Source: Polyangiaceae bacterium
GTDB lineage: Bacteria; Myxococcota_A; Polyangia; Polyangiales; Polyangiaceae
NCBI GenBank assembly: GCA_020633235.1
Contig: JACKEA010000001.1
Span: forward strand, 1,302,001-1,366,000
Reading direction: 5' to 3'
DNA length: 64,000 bases
Positions 9,020-16,412 of the stretch are shown in pieces. Position numbers and translations under genes: made by a program. The stretch's first letter is position 1. Each line of letters opens with the position of its first letter. The notes under the pieces are model-generated. The model was not told the DNA's origin, ran no database searches, and was given only the letters and a program-made list of their open reading frames with translations.

Positions 9020-9215
9020 GTGCCGACTCGCGCTCGCGCGATCGCTGGCGATCCAATGCGCATCGCCGGAGGAGGGCACTTCGGTGGCCGACAATTGCGG
9101 GGGCTTCGCTCGGGGGGCGGATCGGCGGGTCCAGGCCAAGCCGGCTTCGCCGGTGGCTGCTGACGCAGCCAGCCTGGACCCCGCCTGCGACTCGCCGGTG
9201 AGGGTGGGACCCGGG
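9020..9215 (+). repeat. Structured repeat S, copy 1
   Basis: Starts GTGCCGACTCGCGCT and includes GGCGATCCAATGCGCATCGC and GGAGGGCACTTCGGTG. It contains a predicted three-way junction at 9128-9180: outer arms GGTCCAGGC/GCCTGGACC enclose the hairpins CCGGC-TTC-GCCGG and GGCTGC-TGAC-GCAGCC. It ends CTCGCCGGTGAGGGTGGGAC. Confidence 0.85.
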
Positions 9216-9278
9216 CGCGGTGCGCGGGCAAATGCGATGCGGGGCGGTGGCGGATGCGGGAGCGGATGCGGGAGCGGA

Positions 9279-9476
9279 TCGCTGGCGATCCAATGCGCAT
9301 CGCCGGAGGAGGGCACTTCGGTGCCGACAATTGGAGGGGCTTCGCTCGGGCTGTCGAGCCTACCGGCGTGCTCGGCGGCGTCAGGCAAAGCTGGCTTCGC
9401 CGGTGGCTGCTGACGCAGCCAGCCTGGACCCCGCCTGCGACTCGCCGGTGAGGGTGGGATACCCCTCGCGCGGTGG
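9279..9476 (+). repeat. Structured repeat S, copy 2
   Basis: Same order of blocks as copy 1. The left outer arm is altered (TCAGGCAAAGC for TCCAGGCCAAGC), which weakens the outer stem; the GGCTGC/GCAGCC hairpin is unchanged. Confidence 0.85.
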
Positions 9477-9542
9477 CGCGGGCGGATGCGGATGCGGGGG
9501 CGGTGGCGGATGCGGGAGCGGATGCGGGAGCGGATGCGGGGG

Positions 9543-9756
9543 CGTGCCGACTCGCGCTGGCGATCCAATGCGCATCGCCGGAGGAGGGCACTTCGGTGCC
9601 GACAATTGGAGGGGGGCTTCGCTCGGGCTGTCCGAGCCTACCGGCGTGCTCGGCGGCGTCCAGGCCAAGCCGGCTTCGCCGGTGGCTGCTGACGCAGCCA
9701 GCCTGGACCCCGCCTGCGACTCGCCGGTGAGGGTGGGACACCCCTCGCGCGGTGGG
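9543..9756 (+). repeat. Structured repeat S, copy 3
   Basis: Full copy ending ~28 bases before the four-helix-bundle gene. The junction arms GTCCAGGC/GCCTGGAC and both inner hairpins are intact (about 9658-9710). Confidence 0.85.
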
Positions 9757-9784
9757 CGCGGGCGGATGAACGCGGAGAACTCGA

Positions 9785-10114
9785 ATGCTCAGGATCTACT
9801 CGGACATGCTCGATTGGCTCGAAGATCTCGTGGAGCTCATCGCTCGAATCGAGAAGCATGACCCGGACTTGGCGCGCCAACTTCGGCGGGCATCGCGCTC
9901 GGTCGTGCTCAATACCGCTGAAGGTATGGATGCGCGGGGCCGCAACAAGAGCGCAAAGTACACTATTGCGCTCTGCGAAATGCGCGAGAGCTACGCCGCG
10001 CTCGAGGTCAGCGTGCGGCTCCGGTACATCCCGGCGCTCGATGCAACGCTCGAAGATCGGTCGCAGAAGATCATCGGCACGTTGTACCGCCTCGCGCATT
10101 CCACGGCGCGGTAG
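9785..10114 (+). CDS. Four-helix bundle protein (S23 / Avd-like family)
   Basis: 109 residues from ATG 9785. It matches the small four-helix-bundle family found in 23S rRNA intervening sequences (S23) and related to Avd of diversity-generating retroelements: basic helix DLARQLRRASRSVVLNTAEGMD, then KYTIALCEMRESYAALEVSVRLRYIPALD and a closing helix with RSQKIIGTLYRLAH. Members are basic homopentameric barrels thought to bind nucleic acid. The gene is boxed in by repeat S on its left and a GGATGCGGG array on its right, with no other gene in the cluster. No reverse transcriptase is visible nearby, so a DGR role is not supported. Confidence 0.85.
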   Translation: MLRIYSDMLDWLEDLVELIARIEKHDPDLARQLRRASRSVVLNTAEGMDARGRNKSAKYTIALCEMRESYAALEVSVRLRYIPALDATLEDRSQKIIGTLYRLAHSTAR

Positions 10115-10390
10115 GCAGGTCGTGCGGGCGAGCCTGGAGCCGTCGCGTCCGGCTCGCCCGCGGATGTGGACGCGGACGCGGATGCGGGGGCGGATGCGGG
10201 AGCGGGGGTGGATGCGGATGCGGGAGCGCGGGCGGATGCGGACGCGGGAGCGGATGCGGTTGCGGTTGCGGGCTCGGATGCGGTTGCGGGGGCGGATGCG
10301 GCTGCGGGGGCGGATGCGGAGGCGGAGGCGGGAGCGGGGGGCGGGAGCGGAGGCGGGAGCGGGAGCGGAGGCGGAGGCGAGAAAATGTAG
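10115..10390. repeat. GGATGCGGG-type array downstream of four-helix-bundle gene
   Basis: Hexamer-like GCGGATGCGGGAGCGG/GGTTGCGGG repeats from about 10150 to 10375, of the same composition as the array upstream. The Ala/Asp/Gly reading frames inside are taken to be non-coding. Confidence 0.75.
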
Positions 10391-10490
10391 GGTCAGAATC
10401 TGCTCGCGAGAGTGATCACTTCGGGGGGCATGGTCGACCAAGTCGGGGAAATGATCACTCTGGTGAGCAAAATATCGAGGGAGTTCGCGC

Positions 10491-10658
10491 TCAGGGGACG
10501 CTGCCGGCGGGGACGACCCATTCCGTAGGCTGGCCGGTAACGTTGGCGACGAGGTCGAAGTCCTTGTCGTAGTGGATCACGGTCAGGCGGTTCCGCTCGG
10601 CGACGGCCGCGATCAGAAGATCGGGAATGCCCGCCGCGCGGTGGTGACCGGAGCGAGC
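10491..10658 (-). pseudogene. vapC: vapC toxin, C-terminal fragment (split by IS)
   Basis: Encodes the last 55 residues of a PIN-domain VapC ribonuclease: ARSGHHRAAGIPDLLIAAVAE ... VIHYDKDFDLVANVTGQ, ending PAGSVP-stop. The two acidic PIN residues of this half (IPDLL and the Asp of YDKDFD) are present. Joining it to the N-terminal fragment at 11949-12195 after removing the IS and one TA restores a continuous 138-residue PIN protein (…VLEAL-ARSGHH…), a normal VapC length. The toxin is therefore inactivated here. Confidence 0.88.
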
Positions 10659-11074
10659 TAAAGCGTGTTGACAGTTTTGGCCAACACCGCCCTTCTCGGG
10701 CGTTGGGCATAGGCCCTTCCTGCTTCGACGAGGGTAGTTTCACGGACCACCAAGAGCGGTGGTTCGCCAGAGCGTCCCTCTCCACAGGCGTTTTGCGTCT
10801 CCGCGTGCTTCGCGGCGACAGGAGGCGAGTCTCCTTGGCCGAGTACGCGAGGGTACTGAGCCAAGCACACGGCAGCGTTCTCGTCGCGGTCGGCCTCGTG
10901 ACCACAATTGCTGCAGTGAAAGGTGCGCTCCCCGAGGAGGGCGTTGATGACGAAGCGCAGGCACTGATTGAAGCCGAAGCGCGCCGCTCCCACGTGACGC
11001 CGGAGCAGCTCTTCCTGCTCGCACGTTGGCTGGAGCGTAAAGCTGAAGGTGGTGTGCCGAGTCACCCGGGCCAC
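10658..11074 (-). pseudogene. tnpB: TnpB with internal deletion (N- and C-terminal remnants fused in frame)
   Basis: 138 residues: the first 46 of TnpB (MARVTRHTTFSFTLQP… to FVINAL) are joined directly to LGERTFHCSNCGHEADRDENAA and the C-terminal tail. Compared with the 467-residue copy, residues 47-375 are missing, which removes the RuvC-I Asp, the RuvC-II Glu and the first zinc knuckle. The reading frame is kept. It cannot be an active nuclease, but it could persist because the region overlaps the putative guide RNA. The stop TAG is formed by target TA plus a flanking G. Confidence 0.85.
10661..10763 (-). ncRNA. Putative TnpB guide-RNA (reRNA/omega RNA) end, orphan copy
   Basis: The tnpB-side end keeps two hairpins: CCAAC-acc-GCCC-ttct-CGGGCGTTGG at 10681-10706 and ACCACC-aagagc-GGTGGT at 10746-10763. 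They are the same as in the full copy although the TnpB core is deleted. In known TnpB elements the scaffold lies at this end and the guide is read from the flank. That this is an RNA here is inference. Confidence 0.45.
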
Positions 11075-11850
11075 CCCGTGAGAGCAACGCGAGCAGCCGC
11101 AAGAATCACGAATCTGGCGTAGCTCCGCGTGGTCTTCTCGTAGCGCGTGGCCACGCGGCGAAACGCCTTCACTCGCCCGAACCAGCGCTCCACCGTGTTG
11201 CGGAGCCGGTACTTGTCGCGGTCGAGCTCGCGCTGGACCTTGCGATTCCTGCGCGAGGGGATGACCGCCTCGAACCCTGACGCCTGGATATGCGCCAGTG
11301 CGGCATTGCTGTCGTAGGCCCGGTCAGCGATGACGGCCTGTCCCGTACCCCGCTCCACGACGAGTGCATTCACCTGCGTCAGCCGCCTCGCCTCCCGTGA
11401 CGATGAAGCGCACCAGCGCGCCCTCGGCTGAAACGAGCGCATGAACCTTTGTGGAAAAGCCACCGCGAGAACGGCGGAGACCTTCTGATGATTGCCCGCC
11501 CCCTTCTGATGATTGCCCGCCCCCTTTTTCAGCGCGCCCGCCGCATGTGGATGCGCTTTCACGATGGTGCTGTCCATCAACAGGTCATCGTCAGAACGCA
11601 CTTGCAGCACTTCGTGAAGCTGGTGCCAGCGACCCGCCAGCGCCCAGCGCCGAAAGCGCCGATACACACTGCCCCACTTCCCAAACACCTCCGGCAAGTC
11701 TCGCCAGGGTGCGCCCGTCCGTAGGATCCACAGCGTTGCTTCGATGAAGCGACGATTATCGTCGCCCTTTGGACCACGTGACGTGAGAGCGGAAACCAAC
11801 GGCGCAATGCGTGCCCACTCGGCATCGGAAAGCGCGACTCGAACCCCCAT
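11062..11850 (-). pseudogene. IS427-type DDE transposase, degenerate copy
   Basis: 262 residues in one frame. The N-terminus MGVRVALSDAEWARIAPLV and MDSTIVKAH (first Asp) are normal, as are VIADRAYDS (second Asp) and NTVERWFGRVKAFRR (Glu). In the full copy orfA and orfB are joined by -1 frameshifting; here a 5-bp deletion (GTCACGTCAG to GTCAG) puts both in one frame, but the stretch between HQK and LTQVNAL is then read in the wrong frame and the family motif GLGRSRGGFSTK is lost. A 21-bp tandem duplication repeats GAGNHQK. Activity is unlikely. Confidence 0.8.
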
Positions 11851-11948
11851 TCGCGCAGCCTACCAATAACTGAACGCGTGTCAAGCTAAATTCTCATCGA
11901 GGCAGGATTTCAGCACCAATCCCATCCAGAAACTGTCAACAGACTCTA

Positions 11949-12195
11949 GCGCTTCGAGCACGTCCTCCGCGCGGTCGAAGTCGACTTGTGAGAGGTCGAC
12001 CCGCGGCAAGCTCTTGCGGATGCGACGGGTCTTCGCCAAATCTGCGTGGGACCGCGCGCTGAACAGCACTTCCAGCTCCACGACGCTGCAGGTTGCCACG
12101 TCGCCGCCTAGGATCAGTGGCGCGAGCCGGGCGGAGACGCTCAGCTGCTTGAGCCGAGCGAGGGCGCTCTTGTCGGCAACGTACCTCAGCGCCAT
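11949..12195 (-). pseudogene. vapC: vapC toxin, N-terminal fragment (split by IS)
   Basis: Starts at ATG 12195 and encodes MALRYVADKSALARL (first PIN Asp at residue 8) and CSVVELEVLFSARS (PIN Glu), up to VLEAL at residue 83. It then runs into the IS end and stops after FWMGLVLKSCLDENLA. The ATG overlaps the 3' end of vapB by 10 bases, the usual antitoxin-toxin coupling. With the fragment at 10491-10658 it forms one interrupted gene. Confidence 0.9.
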
Positions 12196-12392
12196 GCGTC
12201 GGCCGTCACCTCGGGATCATCCAGCTCGAGCCCGTCCATTTCCCGGAGCTGCTCCACGGCCTTCCTTCGTTGCTCGTAGGCGATCACCTCATCGAGGGCC
12301 CGCTCTATCGTGTCCTTGATCCCCTTGGTCCCCAGTAGCTTTCGAGCCCTGGCCAGCTTGCGCGGGTCGATGACCAATGTGGTTCGATGCAT
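12186..12392 (-). CDS. vapB: VapB-type antitoxin
   Basis: 68 residues from ATG 12392 (MHRTTLVIDPRKLARARKLLG); an in-frame ATG 15 bases upstream is also possible. The N-terminal ribbon-helix-helix-like TTLVIDPRKLARARKLLGTKGIKDTIERALDEVI is the VapB/MazE-type DNA-binding half. The acidic tail MDGLELDDPEV would wrap the toxin. The gene is intact although its toxin is split. The operon was probably autoregulated by VapBC. Confidence 0.85.
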   Translation of the reverse strand: MHRTTLVIDPRKLARARKLLGTKGIKDTIERALDEVIAYEQRRKAVEQLREMDGLELDDPEVTADAWR

Positions 12393-12477
12393 GTCGCAGT
12401 ATGGCATGTCGCAGCGCGTAATGCATACTCATGGGCACGCCGGGCCATATTCAGGGGTGAGCGCCCGAGGGCTTGGA

Positions 12478-13539
12478 TCACGCCAAGCGCTCGTCCGGGA
12501 GGCCGTCGTCGAGGCTGGCGAAGCCCCAGAAGCTCGGCTCCGGGACGAGCCGCACGCCGAAGCGCGCTTCCACGCCGCGGCGGACCTTGCGCGCGAAGGC
12601 GACGACGTCACTGGCGCGGGCGGCGCCGTGCGCCACCAGGGCGAGGGTGTGCTTCGTGGACAGGCCGACGGCTCCGTCGCGGGTGCCCTTGGCAAAGCCG
12701 GCGCGTTCGATGAGCCAGGCGGCGGGCAGCTTCACGCGCCCGTCCGGCTGCGGATAGCGCGGGAGCTCTGCCCCCGCGGCTGCGGCTTCGATGGCGCTCA
12801 CGCGATCGGCGTCCACCACGGGATTGACGAAGAACGAACCGCAGCTCCGCGCGTTCTCGTCTGCGGCATCGAGCACCATGCTCTTTTCGCGCCGTACGGC
12901 CAGCACGGCGCTCCGCACTTCCGCGAGGCTCGGCGCGGCGCCCGTCACGCGGCGCGTGAGCTCGGGGTAACGCAGCGCCGGCGCGCCGCCCGCGGTCAGC
13001 CGATAGCTCACCCCTAGTACCAAATAGCGCCCCGGCGCTTCGCTCTTGAAATGGCTGTCGCGGTAGCGAAACGCGCACGCCTCGGCAGGGAGCTCCACCA
13101 CGGCATCGCTGTGCCGGTCGAAGCAGCGCACCCGCGTGATGGTCTCCGCCACCTCTTGGCCGTAGGCGCCCACGTTTTGGATCGGCGTTGCGCCCACGCG
13201 CCCCGGAATTCCGCTCAAGCACTCGAGCCCGGCGAGCCCCTGCTTCACGCTCTCCGCCACGAAGGCGTCCCACGGTTCCCCCGCCGCCGCGGTCAGTCCG
13301 TCGTCCGTGCGCGTCACGCCGCGCATCGCGACATCCAGCACCAGGCCGCGCACGCCGGCGTCGCTCACCACGACGTTGCTGCCGCCGCCCAGCACGTGCA
13401 CGGGCACGCCGTAGCGGTCCGCCCAGCGCACGGCTTCGATCGCCGTCGCGTCGTTGTCCGCCCGGACGTAGTATTCCGCCGCGCCGCCCACCCGCAGCGT
13501 AGTGCGTTCCGCGAGGGGGACGTGCTCTTCGGGTTCCAC
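12478..13539 (-). CDS. murB: UDP-N-acetylmuramate dehydrogenase (MurB)
   Basis: 353 residues. FAD-binding signatures: TTLRVGGAAEYYVRA, VHVLGGGSNVVVSD and the substrate region GLAGLECLSGIPGRVGATPIQNVGAYGQE. FRYRDSHFK is the Tyr-loop form of type I MurB, and the catalytic Ser sits in NARSCGSFFVNPVV. It reduces UDP-GlcNAc-enolpyruvate to UDP-MurNAc in peptidoglycan synthesis. It lies 54 bases downstream of the gene at 13594-13977, with an R21 repeat in the gap. Confidence 0.97.
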   Translation of the reverse strand: MEPEEHVPLAERTTLRVGGAAEYYVRADNDATAIEAVRWADRYGVPVHVLGGGSNVVVSDAGVRGLVLDVAMRGVTRTDDGLTAAAGEPWDAFVAESVKQGLAGLECLSGIPGRVGATPIQNVGAYGQEVAETITRVRCFDRHSDAVVELPAEACAFRYRDSHFKSEAPGRYLVLGVSYRLTAGGAPALRYPELTRRVTGAAPSLAEVRSAVLAVRREKSMVLDAADENARSCGSFFVNPVVDADRVSAIEAAAAGAELPRYPQPDGRVKLPAAWLIERAGFAKGTRDGAVGLSTKHTLALVAHGAARASDVVAFARKVRRGVEARFGVRLVPEPSFWGFASLDDGLPDERLA

Positions 13540-13574
13540 GACGCCGCGGGTCTTACCACGCGGCGCGGCGCGTG

Positions 13575-13597
13575 TGGGCGCGGCGGACCGACATCAA
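13575..13597 (-). repeat. R21 dispersed repeat, copy 4
   Basis: Reads GGGCGCGGCGGACCGACATCAA split over 13576-13597. It lies between the stop of the upstream gene and the murB start and belongs to the GACATCAA subtype also seen at 25844. Confidence 0.75.
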
Positions 13598-13977
13598 GAG
13601 GAACGACGGCGAGGGGCGCAGCGGCGAAGGCTCGGCTTGGGTCGGAGCAGCGTGTGCACCGTCGGCGGCGGCGTGGAGGGAGTGGCGGCGCCGGACGCGA
13701 GGCGCGCCTGCCGCGCGTGGGCGTTCTCGATCACCACGCGGGTGTCGTCGCTCATCTCGATGGCGGAAATGTCGAAACGCGCGAGGGCTTCCGCCAAGGC
13801 GCCGGCGCGATCGATCACGCTGGACTTCGAGTCGAGCAGCAGCACCTGGCGACCCTTCAGGCGACACAAGCCCCCGCTCGAGTGGGTAGGCAGACGCATG
13901 TGCTCGACACGGACCTCGATGCCGAGCTTCCGCGCGATGTGTGACAGTTCGTCCACCAGGCGCGCCGGATCCACCAC
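13594..13977 (-). CDS. Hypothetical protein
   Basis: 127 residues from GTG 13977. An ATG at 14094 is in frame but would overlap the divergent macro-domain gene start and adds sequence without conserved look. The body VVDPARLVDELSHIARKLGIEVRVEHM … GLCRLKGRQVLLLDSKSSVIDRAGALAEALARFDI resembles small soluble proteins conserved in myxobacteria; I cannot name it. The tail is Pro/Arg-rich. Probable operon with murB. Confidence 0.65.
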   Translation of the reverse strand: MVDPARLVDELSHIARKLGIEVRVEHMRLPTHSSGGLCRLKGRQVLLLDSKSSVIDRAGALAEALARFDISAIEMSDDTRVVIENAHARQARLASGAATPSTPPPTVHTLLRPKPSLRRCAPRRRSS

Positions 13978-14092
13978 CCTTAGAGTAGCCGACCCTCCCG
14001 GGTCGCGCCGGCGCGATGGACAAAGCCCAGCATTTTCGCGGGCTCCCGCGAGCGCGTTGGTGGCCGGCGCGCCGCTTTTGTATAGGGGGCGC

Positions 14093-14653
14093 ATGCATCG
14101 CTACACCCTCGGCTCGGCGGTCATCGAGCTCGTGCAGGGCGACATCACGCGCTCCGACACCGAAGCCATCGCCAACGCCGCCAACTCCATGCTCATGGGC
14201 GGCGGTGGTGTGGATGGTGCCATCCATCGCGCCGCCGGCCCCGAGCTCATGGCCGCGTTGCGCGATCTCAAGCGCGAGCTTCCGGGCGGCACTCTCGCCA
14301 CTGGCCGCGCGGTGATCACTCCCGGCTTCGAGCTCACGGCGAAGTGGGTGATCCACTGCGTCGGCCCCATTTACGATCGCGAAGGCGACGCCGCGCCGGA
14401 GCTGCTCGCCGGGGCCTACCGCTCCGCCCTCGAGCTGTGCCGTGAGCACCGCATTGGCTCGGTGTCCTTCCCGTCCATCTCCACCGGCGTGTACGGCTAT
14501 CCCCTTTCGGAGGCGGCCCCCATCGCCCTCGGCGCCGTCCGGGAGAGCCTCGCCCCCTCGGGCGCGTCCCTGTGCCGCTTCATGCTCTTCGACGAACGAA
14601 CGGTCGCCGCCTACCGGCAGGCCGCGGAAGCCATTTTCGGCTCCGAAACCTGA
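14093..14653 (+). CDS. Macro-domain protein (ADP-ribose-binding)
   Basis: 186 residues from ATG 14093, one complete macro domain: IELVQGDITRSDTEAIANAANSMLMGGGGVDGAIHRAAGPEL is the canonical ADP-ribose loop, followed by GRAVITPGFELTAKWVIHCVGPIY and FPSISTGVYGYP. All expected ligand residues (Asp of GDIT, Asn-Ala-Ala-Asn, GGGGVD) are present, so it likely hydrolyses O-acetyl-ADP-ribose or removes mono-ADP-ribose. It stands alone, divergent from the murB operon. Confidence 0.95.
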   Translation: MHRYTLGSAVIELVQGDITRSDTEAIANAANSMLMGGGGVDGAIHRAAGPELMAALRDLKRELPGGTLATGRAVITPGFELTAKWVIHCVGPIYDREGDAAPELLAGAYRSALELCREHRIGSVSFPSISTGVYGYPLSEAAPIALGAVRESLAPSGASLCRFMLFDERTVAAYRQAAEAIFGSET

Positions 14654-14680
14654 TTTCCCCGCGCCTTCCCCGGCCCCTTC

Positions 14681-14701
14681 TTGTCGGTCCGCCGCGGTAA
14701 C
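14681..14701 (+). repeat. R21 dispersed repeat, copy 5
   Basis: Reads TTGTCGGTCC + GCCGCGGTAAC, between the macro-domain gene stop and the HARE-HTH gene. Confidence 0.8.
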
Positions 14702-14858
14702 GCCCCGGCGCGCGATATTTGAGCCGCGGACGGAGCGTGGTATGTCGCGCTCCGTCGCGGACGCCTGGGCCGGCGGCGGGAGCGATACGCGCTTCCCCGG
14801 TAGGGTGGTCCTGTGACGAGGGAAAACGATTTTCCCCCAACAGAAAGACGACTCATAG

Positions 14859-16412
14859 ATGACGTTCACGGAAGCGGCGGCGCAGGTGTTGCGCCTGGTC
14901 GGGAAACCTCTGCATTACAAGGAAATAACGGACGTAGCGATCGAGAAGAACCTGCTCAGCCACGTGGGCAAGAGCCCCGAGGTCACCATGGGCGCTCGCC
15001 TCGCGGCGTTGGTGAAGAAGGCCGAGAAGGACAACCCCCTCGTGCGCGTGAAGCCCGGGGTGTTCGCCCTGCGGGAGTGGGATCAGAAGACGATCGACAA
15101 GGGCCTGGCAGATCGCACGCCGGCCATCGAGCTCGCGAACCGCGCTGGCGAGACGACGGAAGAGGAGACGCCCGCCGAAGGCGCCGAGGAAGAGGAGGCG
15201 CCGCTGGCGTCGTCCCCCACGCACATCACCGGCGAGGAAATGGGCGAGGACGCTCCGCCGCCCGATGAAGACGAAAAGGTCCGCGCGGAGATCGCCGCGC
15301 AGGCGACGGCGCTGTTCGAAGCGGAAGAGGACGACGACGAGCCGATCCTGGGCGCGCCGGAAGAAGAAGAGAACGACGAGAGCGACCGCGACTCGGATCG
15401 CGATGGTGGCTCGCGCCGTCGTCGTCGTCGTCGTCGTCGCGGCGGACGCGACCGGGACGACTCGCGCGACTCGCGCGAGTCGCGCGGCGGCAACAGTGGC
15501 GGCGGGGACGACTTGCCGAGCTACACCGTCAGCGATGCGCCCGCGCTGTTGGACGACTTCAGCGGTCGCGACGGCGGTGGCGGCGGTGGCGGCGGTGGCG
15601 GCGACGACTTCGCCATCGACGAGCTCGCCGGCCGCTCCCTGGCCGACGCCCTGGCGCAGATCCTGGCCGGCTATGACAAGGGTACCAGCCTGGTCGGCGC
15701 CCAGCGCTTGGCGGAGACCGCGCAGCGCCGGGGCCGCGTCGCCGGTGATCTGAATCACGTGCAGAGCGCGCTCTTGGCGGCGGCCCGCGCGGACAACCTG
15801 CGCCGGAGCGGCGAAGGGCAGCGCCCGCGCTTCCGGCTGCAAGGGAATCGCATCGGGCTCACGGACTGGCTGCTGGACGGCGAGCTGTCGCGGCTCGAGC
15901 GCGAGATCACCACGCTGGTGGAGCGCTACCGCGAGACGGCGCGCCGGAGCTTCGCCAAGCGCGTGTCGGATCTCCCGCACCGCGCCATCGGCGAGCTGGT
16001 GCTGCTCGTGCTCGAGCGCATCGGCGTGTCGGAGCTTCGCCCCGTGCGGCGCGCCGGCGCGCCGGGCTCGGAGCTGCACCTGGCCGGCAAGATGAAGGGC
16101 GCCCTGGGCGACATCCGCACTGCCATCGTGGTGCGTCGCGACGGTCGCGAGATCGGGCGCGAGCGCGTGATGGAGCTTCGCGGCGCGCTACACCACTACG
16201 GCTCGGCCACCGCGGGTCTCATCGTCACCACCGGACAGGTGCTGAGCGGCGCACGCGAAGAAGCCGCCGCTGCGGGCGCCGCGCCGGTCACGCTCATCGA
16301 CGGCACCGCCTTCGCGCGGCTGTGCGAGGACCATGGCATCGCCGTGGCGCCCACGCGCATCGCGCTGCCGCTGCCGGATCTGGAGCTGCTCGACTCGCTC
16401 AGGAACGGTTGA
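14859..16412 (+). CDS. HARE-HTH domain protein with C-terminal Mrr-like (restriction endonuclease fold) domain
   Basis: 517 residues. Residues 1-75 (TFTEAAAQVLRLVGKPLHYKEI … LVRVKPGVFALREW) form a HARE-HTH/RpoE-delta-like winged helix. Residues ~95-240 are disordered: acidic runs, a run of nine Arg encoded by CGT repeats, then Gly runs. Residues ~260-496 end in an Mrr-like core with GLIVTTGQVLSGAREEA and VTLIDGTAFARLCEDHGI. The usual D-(E/Q)xK catalytic set is not visible (IRTAIVVRRDGRE at the expected place), so nuclease activity is doubtful. Its stop overlaps the next ATG by one base, indicating translational coupling. Confidence 0.8.
   Translation: MTFTEAAAQVLRLVGKPLHYKEITDVAIEKNLLSHVGKSPEVTMGARLAALVKKAEKDNPLVRVKPGVFALREWDQKTIDKGLADRTPAIELANRAGETTEEETPAEGAEEEEAPLASSPTHITGEEMGEDAPPPDEDEKVRAEIAAQATALFEAEEDDDEPILGAPEEEENDESDRDSDRDGGSRRRRRRRRRGGRDRDDSRDSRESRGGNSGGGDDLPSYTVSDAPALLDDFSGRDGGGGGGGGGGDDFAIDELAGRSLADALAQILAGYDKGTSLVGAQRLAETAQRRGRVAGDLNHVQSALLAAARADNLRRSGEGQRPRFRLQGNRIGLTDWLLDGELSRLEREITTLVERYRETARRSFAKRVSDLPHRAIGELVLLVLERIGVSELRPVRRAGAPGSELHLAGKMKGALGDIRTAIVVRRDGREIGRERVMELRGALHHYGSATAGLIVTTGQVLSGAREEAAAAGAAPVTLIDGTAFARLCEDHGIAVAPTRIALPLPDLELLDSLRNG

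Larger units (their letters stand above)
8535..9784. repeat. GGATGCGGG-type low-complexity arrays with embedded structured repeats; no gene
   Basis: About 1.25 kb between alaS and the four-helix-bundle gene. Long stretches consist of GCGGATGCGGGAGCGG-like hexamer/dodecamer runs (8545-8690, 8895-9020, 9220-9280, 9475-9545). All frames read as Ala/Asp/Gly, Arg/Met or Pro/Arg repeats, so I see no credible coding sequence. Embedded are a hairpin (8696-8753) and the structured ~200-bp repeat described separately. Confidence 0.8.
10659..11948 (-). mobile_element. IS5/IS427-type insertion sequence with internally deleted tnpB (copy 1), TA duplications included
   Basis: The element proper is 10661-11946 (1286 bp), bounded by TA at 10659-10660 and 11947-11948. 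Termini AAGCGTGTTGACAG and (complement) GAGTCTGTTGACAG are imperfect terminal inverted repeats. It is nearly identical to the 2257-bp copy at 44012-46268 except for a ~990-bp deletion inside tnpB, a 21-bp duplication and a 5-bp deletion in the transposase. Insertion is in vapC; the target reads AGCGC-TA-GCTCG on the vapC strand. The element is probably immobile by itself. Confidence 0.92.

Noticed and set aside
9785..10114. Diversity-generating retroelement
   Set aside because: The Avd-like protein alone is not enough; no reverse transcriptase or template/variable repeat pair with A-specific changes is visible.
8535..10390. Many Ala/Asp/Gly, Pro/Arg and Met/Arg-rich open frames
   Set aside because: They are by-products of GGATGCGGG-type repeats; there is no consistent frame, start or domain apart from the four-helix-bundle gene.
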